Part shown: positions 10,821 to 19,492 of the stretch, piece after piece | How the letters are laid out: every line of letters begins with the position of its first letter | How positions within the stretch are numbered: the first letter of the stretch is position 1 | Origin: Symbiotaphrina buchneri | Taxonomy: Eukaryota; Ascomycota; Symbiotaphrinales; Symbiotaphrinaceae | Length of the DNA: 28,393 bases | Reading direction: 5' to 3' | Assembly: GCA_001599915.1 (NCBI GenBank) | Contig: BCIG01000047.1 | Span: 1-28,393, forward strand | Notes under the pieces: generated by a model | What the model saw: the letters and a program-made list of their open reading frames with translations, nothing else | What the model was told of the DNA's origin: nothing | Databases searched by the model: none | Position numbers and translations under genes: made by a program

Positions 10821-13549
10821 ATGGCTGCTCCCCATTTTGACGTGGAGGATGTCCTCTCCCAACTCACATTCGATGAAAAGATCAGCTTGCTAGCAGGTAG
10901 GTTCGCTGCGCACCGAGTCCTGGTTCAGAACAAGCTCACGTCGATAAGGCGGTGATTTTTGGCACACGGCTGCAATCCCACGTTTGAACGTTCCATCAGT
11001 CCGATTGTCCGACGGGCCCAATGGAATACGAGGCACACGCTTCTTTGATGGCGTGCCAGCCGCGTGCTTCCCGTGTGGTACTGCTCTAGGAGCGACCTGG
11101 GACGCGCCTTTGCTAGAAGCCGCTGGAAAGATCATGGCAGACGAGGCGCGTGCAAAAGGTGCTGCCGTCATCCTTGGACCTACTGTAAATATGCAGCGAT
11201 CGCCCTTGGGTGGAAGGGCGTTCGAAAGCTTCAGTGAAGATCCAGTGCTCTCGGGTACATTGGCCGCCGCGGAAGTACGAGGGGTTCAGAGCAAGGGGAT
11301 TACAAGTACAATCAAGCACTTCGTGTGTAATGATCAGGAAGACGAACGGAAAGCAGTCAATGCGATTGTCACAGATAGAGCACTACGGGAAATCTACATG
11401 CTTCCTTTCCAGATTGCAATGAGGGATGCTAGACCGTGGGCGTTCATGACTGCCTATAATAAGGTTAACGGCGTCCACGCGAGTGAAGATCCGAAATTGT
11501 TACAGAAGGTGTTAAGAGGTGAATGGGGCTTTAAAGGGCTAGTGGTCAGCGATTGGTGAGATACCGCGGCGTAGTCCTTCCCCGGCATATAAAGCAAGAA
11601 TAACAGTCAACAGGTACGGGACCTACTCAACGTCTGAAGCGGTCAATGCCGGTTTGGACCTTGAGATGCCAGGGCCTGCGACGTTTCGGGGACGTCTGGT
11701 CAAACTTGCTGCGCGTGCGAATAAGATCCCACTCACCACCATCGATGATCGAGCCCGCGAGATTCTAGTTATCGCCAGAAGAGCCTTGGAAGCAGGCATT
11801 GAGGATGGCGCGCCTGAAGGTTCTAATGACACACCAGAGACCCGAGACATGCTTCGAAGAATTGTTTCGGCATCTATAGTACTACTGAAGAACAGCAATA
11901 ACATTCTTCCATTAGATAGGAATAAGAAGGTATGTTGTTCCACGTGGAACTGCTTCAATTCACATCTTGCTAATCATACTTGTGGGTACAGACGGCAGTT
12001 ATCGGACCCAACGCAATGGTTTCTACTTACAGTGGCGGTGGGTCTGCGGCCCTGCAAGCCTACTATGCTGTCACGCCATTCGATGGCATAGCAGCTAAAG
12101 CAAAAAACGTTTCGTACGCGTTAGGCGCCACTTCACATAAACAGCTTCCTCTACTGAACGGGAAACTAAAGACTTCGGACGGAGAACCGGGCTTTGAGTT
12201 GAAGTTTTATCTCGAGCCCCCAACAGAGAATAATCGAAAAGTTATCGACGTCAAGAGACTCGACGACACTAACGTGATGTTGATGGACTACAAAAGCCCC
12301 AAGCTTAATGGTAGACTTCTATTCTACGCGGATCTTGAAGCAGAGTACATCCCGGAGCAAGACGGGGACTACGAGTTGGGGTAACAGTCTTTGGAACAGC
12401 AAAATTGTTTGTCGATGATAAGCTCCTAGTGGACAATGCCACAACTCAGAAGATGGGGGACAGTTTTCTGGGAGGAGGCACGACAGAAGTTAGGGGCTCG
12501 ATCCACATGAATGCAGGAAGAAGATACAGAATTCTGGCCCAGTTTGGAAGCGCGCCAACTCAGATTGTTTCCAAACAAGGTGTCACAGCTATGGGTGCTG
12601 GAGGATTTCGACTTGGCGGCTTGATGAAAACAGATCCTGAACTATTGATATCACAAGCAGTGGAAGTTGCTAAGGGAGCGGATCAGGTTATTCTTTGCGT
12701 TGGTCTCAATGTACGTGACCCCATTTCCACTGATCAAGATCTGCTTCTGAAAGTCAATAGGGAGAATGGGAGTCAGAGGGCTGGGACCGAGCACATATGG
12801 ATCTTCCAGGCCATCTCGATTCGCTGATTTCCGCTGTTGCCACCGCTAATCCTAATACAGCTGTTGTCATGCAGTCCGGTACACCTGTTACTATGCCCTG
12901 GGTTGCCGAAGTACCTGCAATCTTACAAGCCTGGTATGGTGGCAATGAAACAGGAAACGCGATCGCGGATGTACTGTTCGGTGATGTCAACCCAAGTGGC
13001 AAGTTGTCGTTAAGCTTCCCCAAACGCAATGAGGACAACCCGGCCTTTTTGAATTACAGATCCGAGCGGGGTCGAGCCATCTATGGCGAGGATGTATACA
13101 TAGGATACAGATTCTATGAGAAGACTAAGAAAGATGTACTGTTTCCATTTGGGCACGGCTTGTCCTATACAACATTCAAAATGAAGAATTTGAAGGTCGA
13201 CAGTTCATCATCTGATGACTTGCTCAAAATCATAGTGGAAATTACCAATGAAGGCAATATGGACGGCGCCGAGGTTGTGCAAGTGTATGTGAGCCAGAGA
13301 GAGCCATCGATCAATAGGCCACCAAAAGAGTTGAAGGGGTTTAGCAAGGTCTTTCTACGTCGAGGAGAGGCGAAGCATGTGACAGTGACAATAAATAAAA
13401 GGTATGCAGCAAGCTTCTGGGACGAGGAGAGAGATGCATGGATAATGGAGAAAGATACTTTTGATGTGCTTGTGGGGAACAGCAGTGCGTCTACCCCTCT
13501 AAGGGGAAGTTTCGTGGTCAAGCAGACGCAATGGTGGACTGGCTTGTAG
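10821..13549 (+). CDS. GH3 beta-glucosidase with PA14 domain, one apparent frameshift
   Basis: Exons 10821-10896, 10949-11555, 11614-11929, 11992-12710 and 12761-13549 add up to about 835 aa, the length of Aspergillus PA14-type beta-glucosidases. No signal peptide is seen, so it is probably intracellular. The N-terminal barrel has [33 protein letters not shown], the KHFVCNDQE segment and the nucleophile Asp in VVSDW (about residue 227). The PA14 insert follows, then [16 protein letters not shown] with the likely acid/base Glu (about 575-579), [18 protein letters not shown] and a fibronectin-like C-terminal domain. At about 12379-12384 the frame breaks: GAYTTGGGG-like context gives DGDYELG then TAA, while the +1 frame continues with [15 protein letters not shown]. 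One missing base restores family length exactly. All other exons are clean, so this is either a very recent loss or a homopolymer (GGGG) error. Cleaves terminal beta-glucosyl units from oligosaccharides if active. Confidence 0.88.
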
Positions 13550-13911
13550 GCAATATCCGATGCATCGTTGAACACTATAGACGCAGATCTCCTCATGACT
13601 TGCGATCCTTCGGTTGATATGTAGAGAGCATTGACCACATTGCACCCTGTCGAGGGTATGATAGATTCAAGAGGTATACGTACGTCATTGAGAAGGCAAG
13701 AGATTTATAATTGCGACCATCTATTCTTGGCGATACATGCCCAAGCTCTGAAGCAGCAAGCAGCGGCTTGTCGGAGAAAGCAAATAAATAAGCGTCTTCA
13801 TCGTCGGCCGCGATGTGGGTGACCCTCGCCCAAGCCAGAGCTGGGAACAGCAAAGATATCATTGGCCTTCCATTGCAAGACCAGAAGCTGTCTTGACTCT
13901 GCGTTAAGCTG
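13550..13911. other. Spacer after GH3, no gene seen
   Basis: About 360 bp between the GH3 stop and the first recognisable GH92 residues. It contains the GH3 3' flank and A/T-rich stretches (AATAAATAAGCG near 13783). No conserved GH92 residues or other families are visible on either strand, which implies that most of the GH92 5' half is gone rather than scattered here. Confidence 0.35.
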
Positions 13912-14768
13912 ACGTGTGTGATTATCAGAGGTGGATGGAACGCAGGTGAGCAAGTCCCTCTCAAATGACGGCCAGCTTCTTCGAGCGTGTGCTGACCATT
14001 TCAGGCCCTAATTACCAAGTCTATTTCTGCGATCTTCTCAACGAAACACCGTCCAGTGCAGACCTCTTCTCAGGAGCTTACACCGATCCATACTGGCCAA
14101 ATACAACCGCGGCCCAAACGACGTTTTACAAACATTCATCTCCTTCATGGGAGGACCCACCCCGACCGAGTCAAGGCTTGACACAATGTTTATTCCAGGA
14201 CTGAAGACCACCGCGTACGTTCTGCCTTGTTCATTCCTCTATCCTTACTGAGCAATGGCTGAGCAATGGCATTGGCAGCACCCTATTCAATCCTGGCAAT
14301 GAGCCTAGCTTCGCCACCCCCTTCCTATACAACTACCTCCCTGGCCGGCAGTACAAATCTGTCCTCCGCTCACGCCAGACCGTCAATACGTACTACAACA
14401 ACGGTCCCTCGGGCCTCCCTGGCAACAGCGATGCGGGTGCGTTAGACTCTTGGATGATTTGGAATATGATAGGACTATACCCGGTTGTGACACAGCCGGT
14501 GCATCTGCTCTTGAGTCCGTGGTTTGATGATATCAGTGTCCAGTTACCAGCGACCAACGGGACGTTAAGGATCATCGCCAATGGATTGAGTGACGAGAGC
14601 TTCTACGTGCAGAACGTGACCGTGAATGGACAGGCCTGGAACCAGAGCTGGATCTCGCATGGGGATCTACTTGCGGCCAATGAGGTTGTGTTTTCCCTGG
14701 GCAGTGAGCCGGCAATGTGGGATGTTGGGCCGGTGCCGCCGAGGCCGGGCCATCTGCAGCTGGCTTGA
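13912..14768 (+). pseudogene. GH92 alpha-1,2-mannosidase remnant (ends joined, middle lost)
   Basis: Three pieces of a fungal GH92 exo-alpha-mannosidase can be read. (1) About 13912-13945 ending GGWNA, then an intron-like gap 13946-14004 (GTGAGC...TTTCAG), then PNYQVYFCD and FSGAYTDPYWPNTT from the N-terminal beta domain. (2) In another frame, FISFMGGPTPTESRLDTMF and IPGLKTTA (about 14128-14214), which belong just before the C-terminal part. (3) After an intron 14215-14263 (GTACGT...CTGAG), NGIGSTLFNPGNEPSFATPF, the catalytic-core motif GNSDAGALDSWMIWNMIGLYP and the C-terminal sandwich to the stop at 14766-14768. A normal GH92 has more than 700 residues; about 300 remain. The middle, including most of the (alpha/alpha)6 barrel, is deleted and the 5' end with the signal peptide is absent. 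The join of pieces 1 and 2 also changes frame near 14110-14130. Confidence 0.85.
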
Positions 14769-14948
14769 TCATGTACTCAACATCTGGACCCCGAGTTTCC
14801 CTCGTGGGCGATCTCTAAACTGTCCATGTCTCAGCGACGCAGACGTTCGCGTTTGCTTTCACTCTACCAGAGCTGTCTTGCTGCTCGATAGCCCCTGACG
14901 ATTGGGAGAGGCTGGCATGACCCCTGAAACTAAAATCCTGAAACTAAA

Positions 14949-15157
14949 CCCACGGCAACAGGTGAATGCGAGACCGACACGCCTTGACATGTAACCAGAA
15001 CATCCTCTCCTACCGCAGTTGGAGCGCATGGACAATTGTATGAATTTATAGGGTGCGCCAGGAAAGGGGGTTGTAGAGGTACCCACGACAGCGGGTGAAT
15101 GCGAGACAGACACACACTCTGACACGTAATCAAAACATTATCTCCTACGGCACTTGG
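14949..15157. repeat. Diverged 75-bp direct repeat pair
   Basis: Copy A (14949-15022) and copy B (15083-15157) start at CCCACGGCAAC / CCCACGACAGC and share GGTGAATGCGAGAC, a GACA(C/T)GTAA core, and an ATCTCCTAC-like end. Differences are mostly transitions (for example ACCAG against ATCAA). They are 134 bp apart. Copy B ends inside the left arm of the inverted repeat at 15145-15211, while copy A ends in a related but decayed word (CTACCGCAGTTGG). Immediately upstream, CCTGAAACTAAA occurs twice (14923-14934, 14937-14948). The pair looks like two old copies of a non-coding mobile fragment, not a gene. Confidence 0.75.
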
Positions 15158-15211
15158 TACTTATGGTTCAACCTAGTGTCTACGGTTGCCGGCAACTACC
15201 AAGTGCCGTAG
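15145..15211. repeat. 67-bp hairpin with 15-bp perfect inverted ends and nested palindrome
   Basis: CTACGGCACTTGGTA (15145-15159) is repeated as its exact reverse complement TACCAAGTGCCGTAG (15197-15211). The 37-bp interior ends with the perfect palindrome GTTGCCGGCAAC (15185-15196), which abuts the right arm. The size and the paired termini resemble a very small MITE-like element or a solo pair of DNA-transposon ends. No transposase coding sequence is near. It lies between the dead GH92 gene and the minisatellite. Confidence 0.85.
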
Positions 15212-15284
15212 CGAATCCATTCATAATCGCTGGCGCCGATTCACGATCTACTATCTCACACACCCATCGAGATACGGGAGCATC

Positions 15285-15470
15285 GATCAATCTTCGCATC
15301 TGATCTAATGATAATCTGAACATCTGATCTCATGAAATGATCAATATTTGCATCTGATCTATCTATCAATCTCTGCACCTGATCTAATCGGTCAAATTTA
15401 CATCTGGATCTTATCGATCATGATCAACCTTCACATCTGATCTGATCGATCAATCTTCGCATCTGATCTA
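15285..15470. repeat. Seven-unit minisatellite, about 26-bp period
   Basis: Seven head-to-tail units of about 25-31 nt close to GATCAATCTTCGCATCTGAT plus CTAAT. The first and last units are almost identical; the inner ones are diverged. Each contains the word CATCTGATCT or a one-base variant. The stretch is A/T-rich against the surrounding coding DNA. The 15158-15583 interval holds this array, the hairpin and otherwise nothing I can identify. Confidence 0.88.
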
Positions 15471-15583
15471 CAGACTTTACCTGCCCATAGTGACCGGAAG
15501 GCCTGGAAAAGAAAAGGGGGCATTCATTCACGGTCGTTAAATCTGCGCTGCTAACTGTCTCCGATCCAGATCCACTATCACCC

Positions 15584-15853
15584 TCAACGATCCCTCCCCA
15601 GCCCTGTGAATCGCACCGAGTCCCTTGCCAGCAGATGCTGCGACCACAGATACTCCTTTGCCGATTGATAGTCATCGACCCATCCGTAGTTCTCGAGCCG
15701 CTGGTGGATGGACGCTAGTGTCTCCTGTGGGTACCGCGGGTCGACGATGACATCTTGGAAGCGTTCTTCGTACCGAGAGGGGATCATGGACCGGTGGTTG
15801 CACATGTGTTGTGTGTATGCTGGCCCGGTGTAGGATGTGTAGGATCGATTCAT
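15584..15853 (-). CDS. Hypothetical small protein, 89 aa
   Basis: A single-exon frame from an ATG at 15853 to a TGA at 15584. The composition is balanced and globular-looking, with a motif-like centre FQDVIVDPRYPQETLASIHQ and an aromatic C-terminal half (LENYGWVDDYQSAKEYLW). It has no signal peptide, membrane span or cysteine pattern. I do not recognise the family. It lies 283 bp downstream of the MFS gene on the same strand and next to the repeat patch, so it could also be the surviving end of a larger gene. The frame is open only a little beyond the ATG. Confidence 0.4.
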   Translation of the reverse strand: MNRSYTSYTGPAYTQHMCNHRSMIPSRYEERFQDVIVDPRYPQETLASIHQRLENYGWVDDYQSAKEYLWSQHLLARDSVRFTGLGRDR

Positions 15854-16136
15854 AATGAGCAGTGATGAGGATCGTTGAGTGATTATGAGACTGTGTGTGA
15901 CTGGGCATCATGGTGTAGAAAGCTCCTGTGCTGGCTGGCCGTTGATATACTTCGCGGAAGCATGAGTTTGAATGCTCAGCTGGTGACGAGGGTCGTCCAT
16001 ATGACCCATAGCTGCGTCATGGCTGGTAGCCGCAGACTGACTCGAAGTTTGATATCCAGCAGGCCACGTACGGCGTCTGTTGTCATCATGGCATGGGGAA
16101 TGTTTGCTCCGACAATCCATGCGAAATTGCATCCAG

Positions 16137-17959
16137 TCAGGTTCGCACCTCTTGCAGCCTCCTCTCTTCTGGCAAGACCAACGGCTCTACCTTTGTCTCA
16201 CCACTGGTCGCCTTCTCCTCATCGTCCGTCTTCTGATCTTTCCGCTCAGCCTCTACGTCCTCCAGCACCACTCCTTCGTCTCCATTCTCGTCGGGCCTCT
16301 TCAGCCCTCGGTCAGGAACGCAAAAGTTTACCAGCAAACACACCGCCATGAGCGGAACCCATAGAATGAACACCGATCTCGAAGCCGTCATATAAGCATT
16401 CAGAACGTCCTCTTTCTGGCTAGCGCTCAGCAGAGATAAATCCGGAGAGCTGAATACCGAGCTCTTGATCTGTTGCAAGACCTGCACGGGGATATCGGTT
16501 GGAATATTCTTGGTGAAGACCGCCGTGAAGAGTACGGCGCAGATGGCGAGGCCTACGGCACCGCCTAGTTGCCGGAGGAAATTCCGCAGGCTGATGACGA
16601 CAGCTCGGTCAGCTTTCAGGGAGTGTGCTTGCACAGCGATGAGCGCTAGAGAGAGGATTCAGTCAGTTGGACTCTCACAGCCGGGACGGAGTCATACTTG
16701 GTTGAAACACGTTTCCGACGCCCCATCCCTCCACCAACAATATCACCACTATGGCTGCAATGCTGGTATTCCTGTTGAAAAGAATCCGCAACCCAGCTCC
16801 CAGTGTCCAGCAGATGAAACCGCACCAGATCACTTCGCCGTACCGCTTCCTCCAGGAGATATACTGGCCTGAAAAGACAGAAGCGAGGCTCTGCCCAGCC
16901 ACAGCTGGTATAGTCAGGGCGGCGGACATCAGAGGCGACCATTGTCGGGCATTCTGGAAGTAGATGGGGAGGTAATATAAGAAGCCATAATAGACGATGC
17001 CGAAGAGGAAGTTCTGCAATAAGATGGCTGCCACAGCGCGGTTTTTGAACAGTGGTACTGGTTTTTTGTTAGATGAGTACGCAATTTGTCCAACAGGAAA
17101 GACGTACGCGGCATCATGGGCAGTTTAGCCGTCTTCCATTCCGCCAGCCCAAACAGGACAGCAGCCACGCTTCCAAGGACAAGCATGGAGATGACCATAG
17201 GACTCTGCCAGCTGAAATAGCTTCCTCCGCCGGAGATGGGTATAAGCAGGAGGATTATAGCCGCCGAGCTAAACATGATGCCGTAATAGTCGATCATCTT
17301 GGCTTGTTCCTTCAAGCCGTGTTTAGGCATGTTCGACGGTAAAATATAGAACGAAACGATGCCTGTAAGGACGGCCATTGGAGATAATAACCAGAATATC
17401 CCGCGCCAGGTGGACTTTTCCGCGAAACCGGCTGCAACGAAAGGGCCAATGCTGTTTCCCAGACCGACAAAGGAGCCTAGAATACCTTGATATCTGTGGT
17501 CATCAGCGTATGTCTTTAGCACAAGAAGATGTGAGCTGACCTTCCCCTCTGCTCCAATGTAACCACGTCACTCAGTATGACCATGCTCAAAGCGGTGATC
17601 CCTCCATTTCCCACGCCAGCCACCGCTCGAAAAGCATACAACTGTGGTCCGGTCTTCGCAAAACCACACAACAAATCTCCAACAGCCAGCAACGCGATGC
17701 TTCCCATGTATATAATCTTGCGGCCAAAGATATCGCTAAGGCGGCCATAGACGACTTGAAACACTGTATTCGAGATGAGAGCCGCAGTCCCCGCCCAGAG
17801 GATCGTATTGGCGCAGTTCAAATCATGGCCAATGGTGGGAAGGGCGACGCCGATGGAGTTCTGGTCGATGAAGGAGACGAGTAGTGTAAAGGCCTGGCTG
17901 CTGAAGACGATTAGCAGCTGTGCTGTTGGGAGCAGGTTGGTCTGGTCGTGGAGTTCCAT
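16137..17959 (-). CDS. DHA2-type MFS drug/metabolite exporter (14 TM)
   Basis: Four exons (17959-17541, 17493-17108, 17057-16698, 16645-16137) encode 557 aa; introns are 47-52 nt. The N-terminal helix carries SFIDQNSIGVALPTIG, the DHA2 version of the LDxTIVNVALP motif. Motif A reads GRLSDIFGRK (residues 72-81), and the motif C-like GNSIGPFVAA follows after intron 1. Exon 4 supplies TLIAVQAHSLKADRAVVISLRNFLRQLGGAVG, typical of the last third of 14-TM exporters, and a charged Glu/Lys-rich cytosolic tail. Such proteins sit in the plasma or vacuolar membrane and export toxic or secreted small molecules with H+ antiport. The first donor (GTCAGC) is off-consensus, but phase and motif continuity support it. 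Same strand as the hydrolase and dioxygenase genes upstream. Confidence 0.94.
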
Positions 17960-18432
17960 CTGGCAGGAGCATCCTCGTTGCCTTCACCGTTGTTGCTTTC
18001 TGTTCAGGGTTATCCAACTCTTCACGGGAGGAGTGGGGTTCATCCTGAAGGAGAAATCCCGCAAAACGACCGAAAAATCCATTCTTTTGATGCTAGCACC
18101 GATTTGGTGCGATGGATGGTGGATCTAGAGATATCGGCACGGTTTTGCCGTGAAGGTTTGGGCGATCATCGCAGTTGGCCGAGGCGCTATCGGAGATGTC
18201 CGCGGGAAGATTGGATTCTTGACGCAAATATACGATGATAGATAGCCTTCGCCTTGATAAAACAAAGAATGAATGAGGGAGTCCCTTGCTCAAGGGGGGA
18301 CACACCTGGATTAAATTATGGAATCTGCCGTTTCCTTATCGAGAGAGGAGCTAGGTCGTCATGGATCTCTCTGCCCGGTATCCCCTCTGTGTCGATCTCA
18401 AGATATCAGCTTCCACAATTCACAGCTCATCA
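17960..18432. promoter_or_regulatory. MFS promoter with paired inverted CGG sites
   Basis: The 473 bp upstream of the MFS start carry CGG-N6-CCG at 18191-18202 (TCGGAGATGTCCGC in context) and, 50 bp away, the inverted repeat CACGG-N5-CCGTG at 18138-18152, which also contains CGG-N5-CCG. Inverted CGG triplets are the classic target of Zn2Cys6 dimers; N6 spacing is that of the Ppr1/UaY group. No coding region is seen. This interval also holds the 3' flank of the cysteine hydrolase. Confidence 0.5.
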
Positions 18433-19198
18433 TCATTTTTCGTCCGTCCATCCGGCTTCCAGCTTTGTCACTGCCTCGTCCACATCCACTATATCTGCAT
18501 ATTTCGCTCCCAGATCGAACAGATTCGCGTTTTGGATCTCGGGGGTGCGGTCACCACACGCCTCACCAACGACCTATCCCACATTAGCCCACTATCTCCA
18601 TCCTATCTCCATCCTGCCCCTATCATGCCTCTCTGTAGAACACGCAAAGCAAATACTTGTAGACGTAGCTCAAACTCACCATCGGCCGGAACCCATACTG
18701 CATGGCATCCAGCGTACTCGCACGCACACAGCCACTCGTACTGACACCACAGAGCACCACAGTATCCACTCCCAACGCCTTCAATCGCTCATCGAGCTTC
18801 GTGCCGAAGAACGCACTCGGGCACTTCTTGCAGACCACCATCTCCTCCTCCTGCGGGACTAGGCCCTCCACCCAGTCCGCCAGCCCCCGCGTGTCTCCCT
18901 CGCGCCACACCCCCAGCGCATCGCTCTTGAGGTACATCAGCCCCGCGTCCGCCATGTCCGCCTGGTACGAGATGGTCGTCCAGATGATCGGGATGGACGC
19001 CTTGCGTGCGGCGGAGAGAAGTCGTCGCATGTTTGTTGCGGAGGCGAGCCCGGCGGGGTTGCTGTTGAGCGAGAGCGGCGAGTCGGGCGTGAAGTAGGCT
19101 ACACAGACGTCGATTAGTAGGAGGGCTGGGTGAGCGCCCCAACCCATACGTCGCCCGAAGGGGCCGATGGCGTTTGACGTGGAGGTGCTCGTTGCCAT
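18433..19198 (-). CDS. Isochorismatase-like cysteine hydrolase (amidohydrolase)
   Basis: Two exons: 19198-18680 and 18573-18433, separated by a 106-nt intron (GTGAGT...GATAG), encode 219 aa. The triad of the family is visible: Asp30 in ALLLIDV, the Lys in CKKCPSAFFGT (124/125) and Cys157 in GVSTSGCVRAST. The GVSTSGC loop and the YGFRPMVVGEACGDR region, joined across the intron, point to the N-carbamoylsarcosine-amidase/nicotinamidase-like branch, which hydrolyses amide or carbamoyl groups. There is no targeting signal. The neighbouring upstream gene on the same strand is a ring-cleaving dioxygenase paralogue, so the hydrolase may remove an amide from its product (inference). The start was chosen at MATSTSTSN, just before conserved sequence. 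If the intron is retained, the protein would lose its last 46 residues and gain about 18 unrelated ones. Confidence 0.92.
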
Positions 19199-19492
19199 GT
19201 TCTTGCGGGGAAGGTGCGTTTGATGTGATGGGGAAGCCGTGTTTGATGATGGTGGCGGGGAAGGTGCGAGATAAGAGTGGTAGGGGCGCTTATCATCGGC
19301 AGGCTCAGGGGCTTGTCTCGGGGCACCACAACGCAGAGTGACACACTCGGGGATCCTGCACAGATCTATGAACACACGAAGATCTCTGATCATACGGACA
19401 GCAGAGCAAAGCCATACAAAAACAGGACTACAGAACTACAGAGCATCATAATAAATACACATCAAACTCAACCCAAATCATACTTCCTTGAA

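Noticed and set aside
15285-15470. A CRISPR-like array
   Set aside because: The units are head-to-tail with no unique spacers and the organism is a fungus; it is a minisatellite.
14769-15583. A retroelement or viral relic in the repeat patch
   Set aside because: No reverse transcriptase, integrase, capsid or long terminal repeat is visible; the repeats are short and non-coding.
420-19198. A fungal version of the bacterial Rut uracil-breakdown pathway (RidA like RutC, isochorismatase like RutB, alpha/beta hydrolase like RutD, uracil-type permease)
   Set aside because: The hydrolase is HSL-type rather than RutD-like, the isochorismatase gene is 17 kb away, and there is no RutA-type monooxygenase. 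The resemblance is at superfamily level only.
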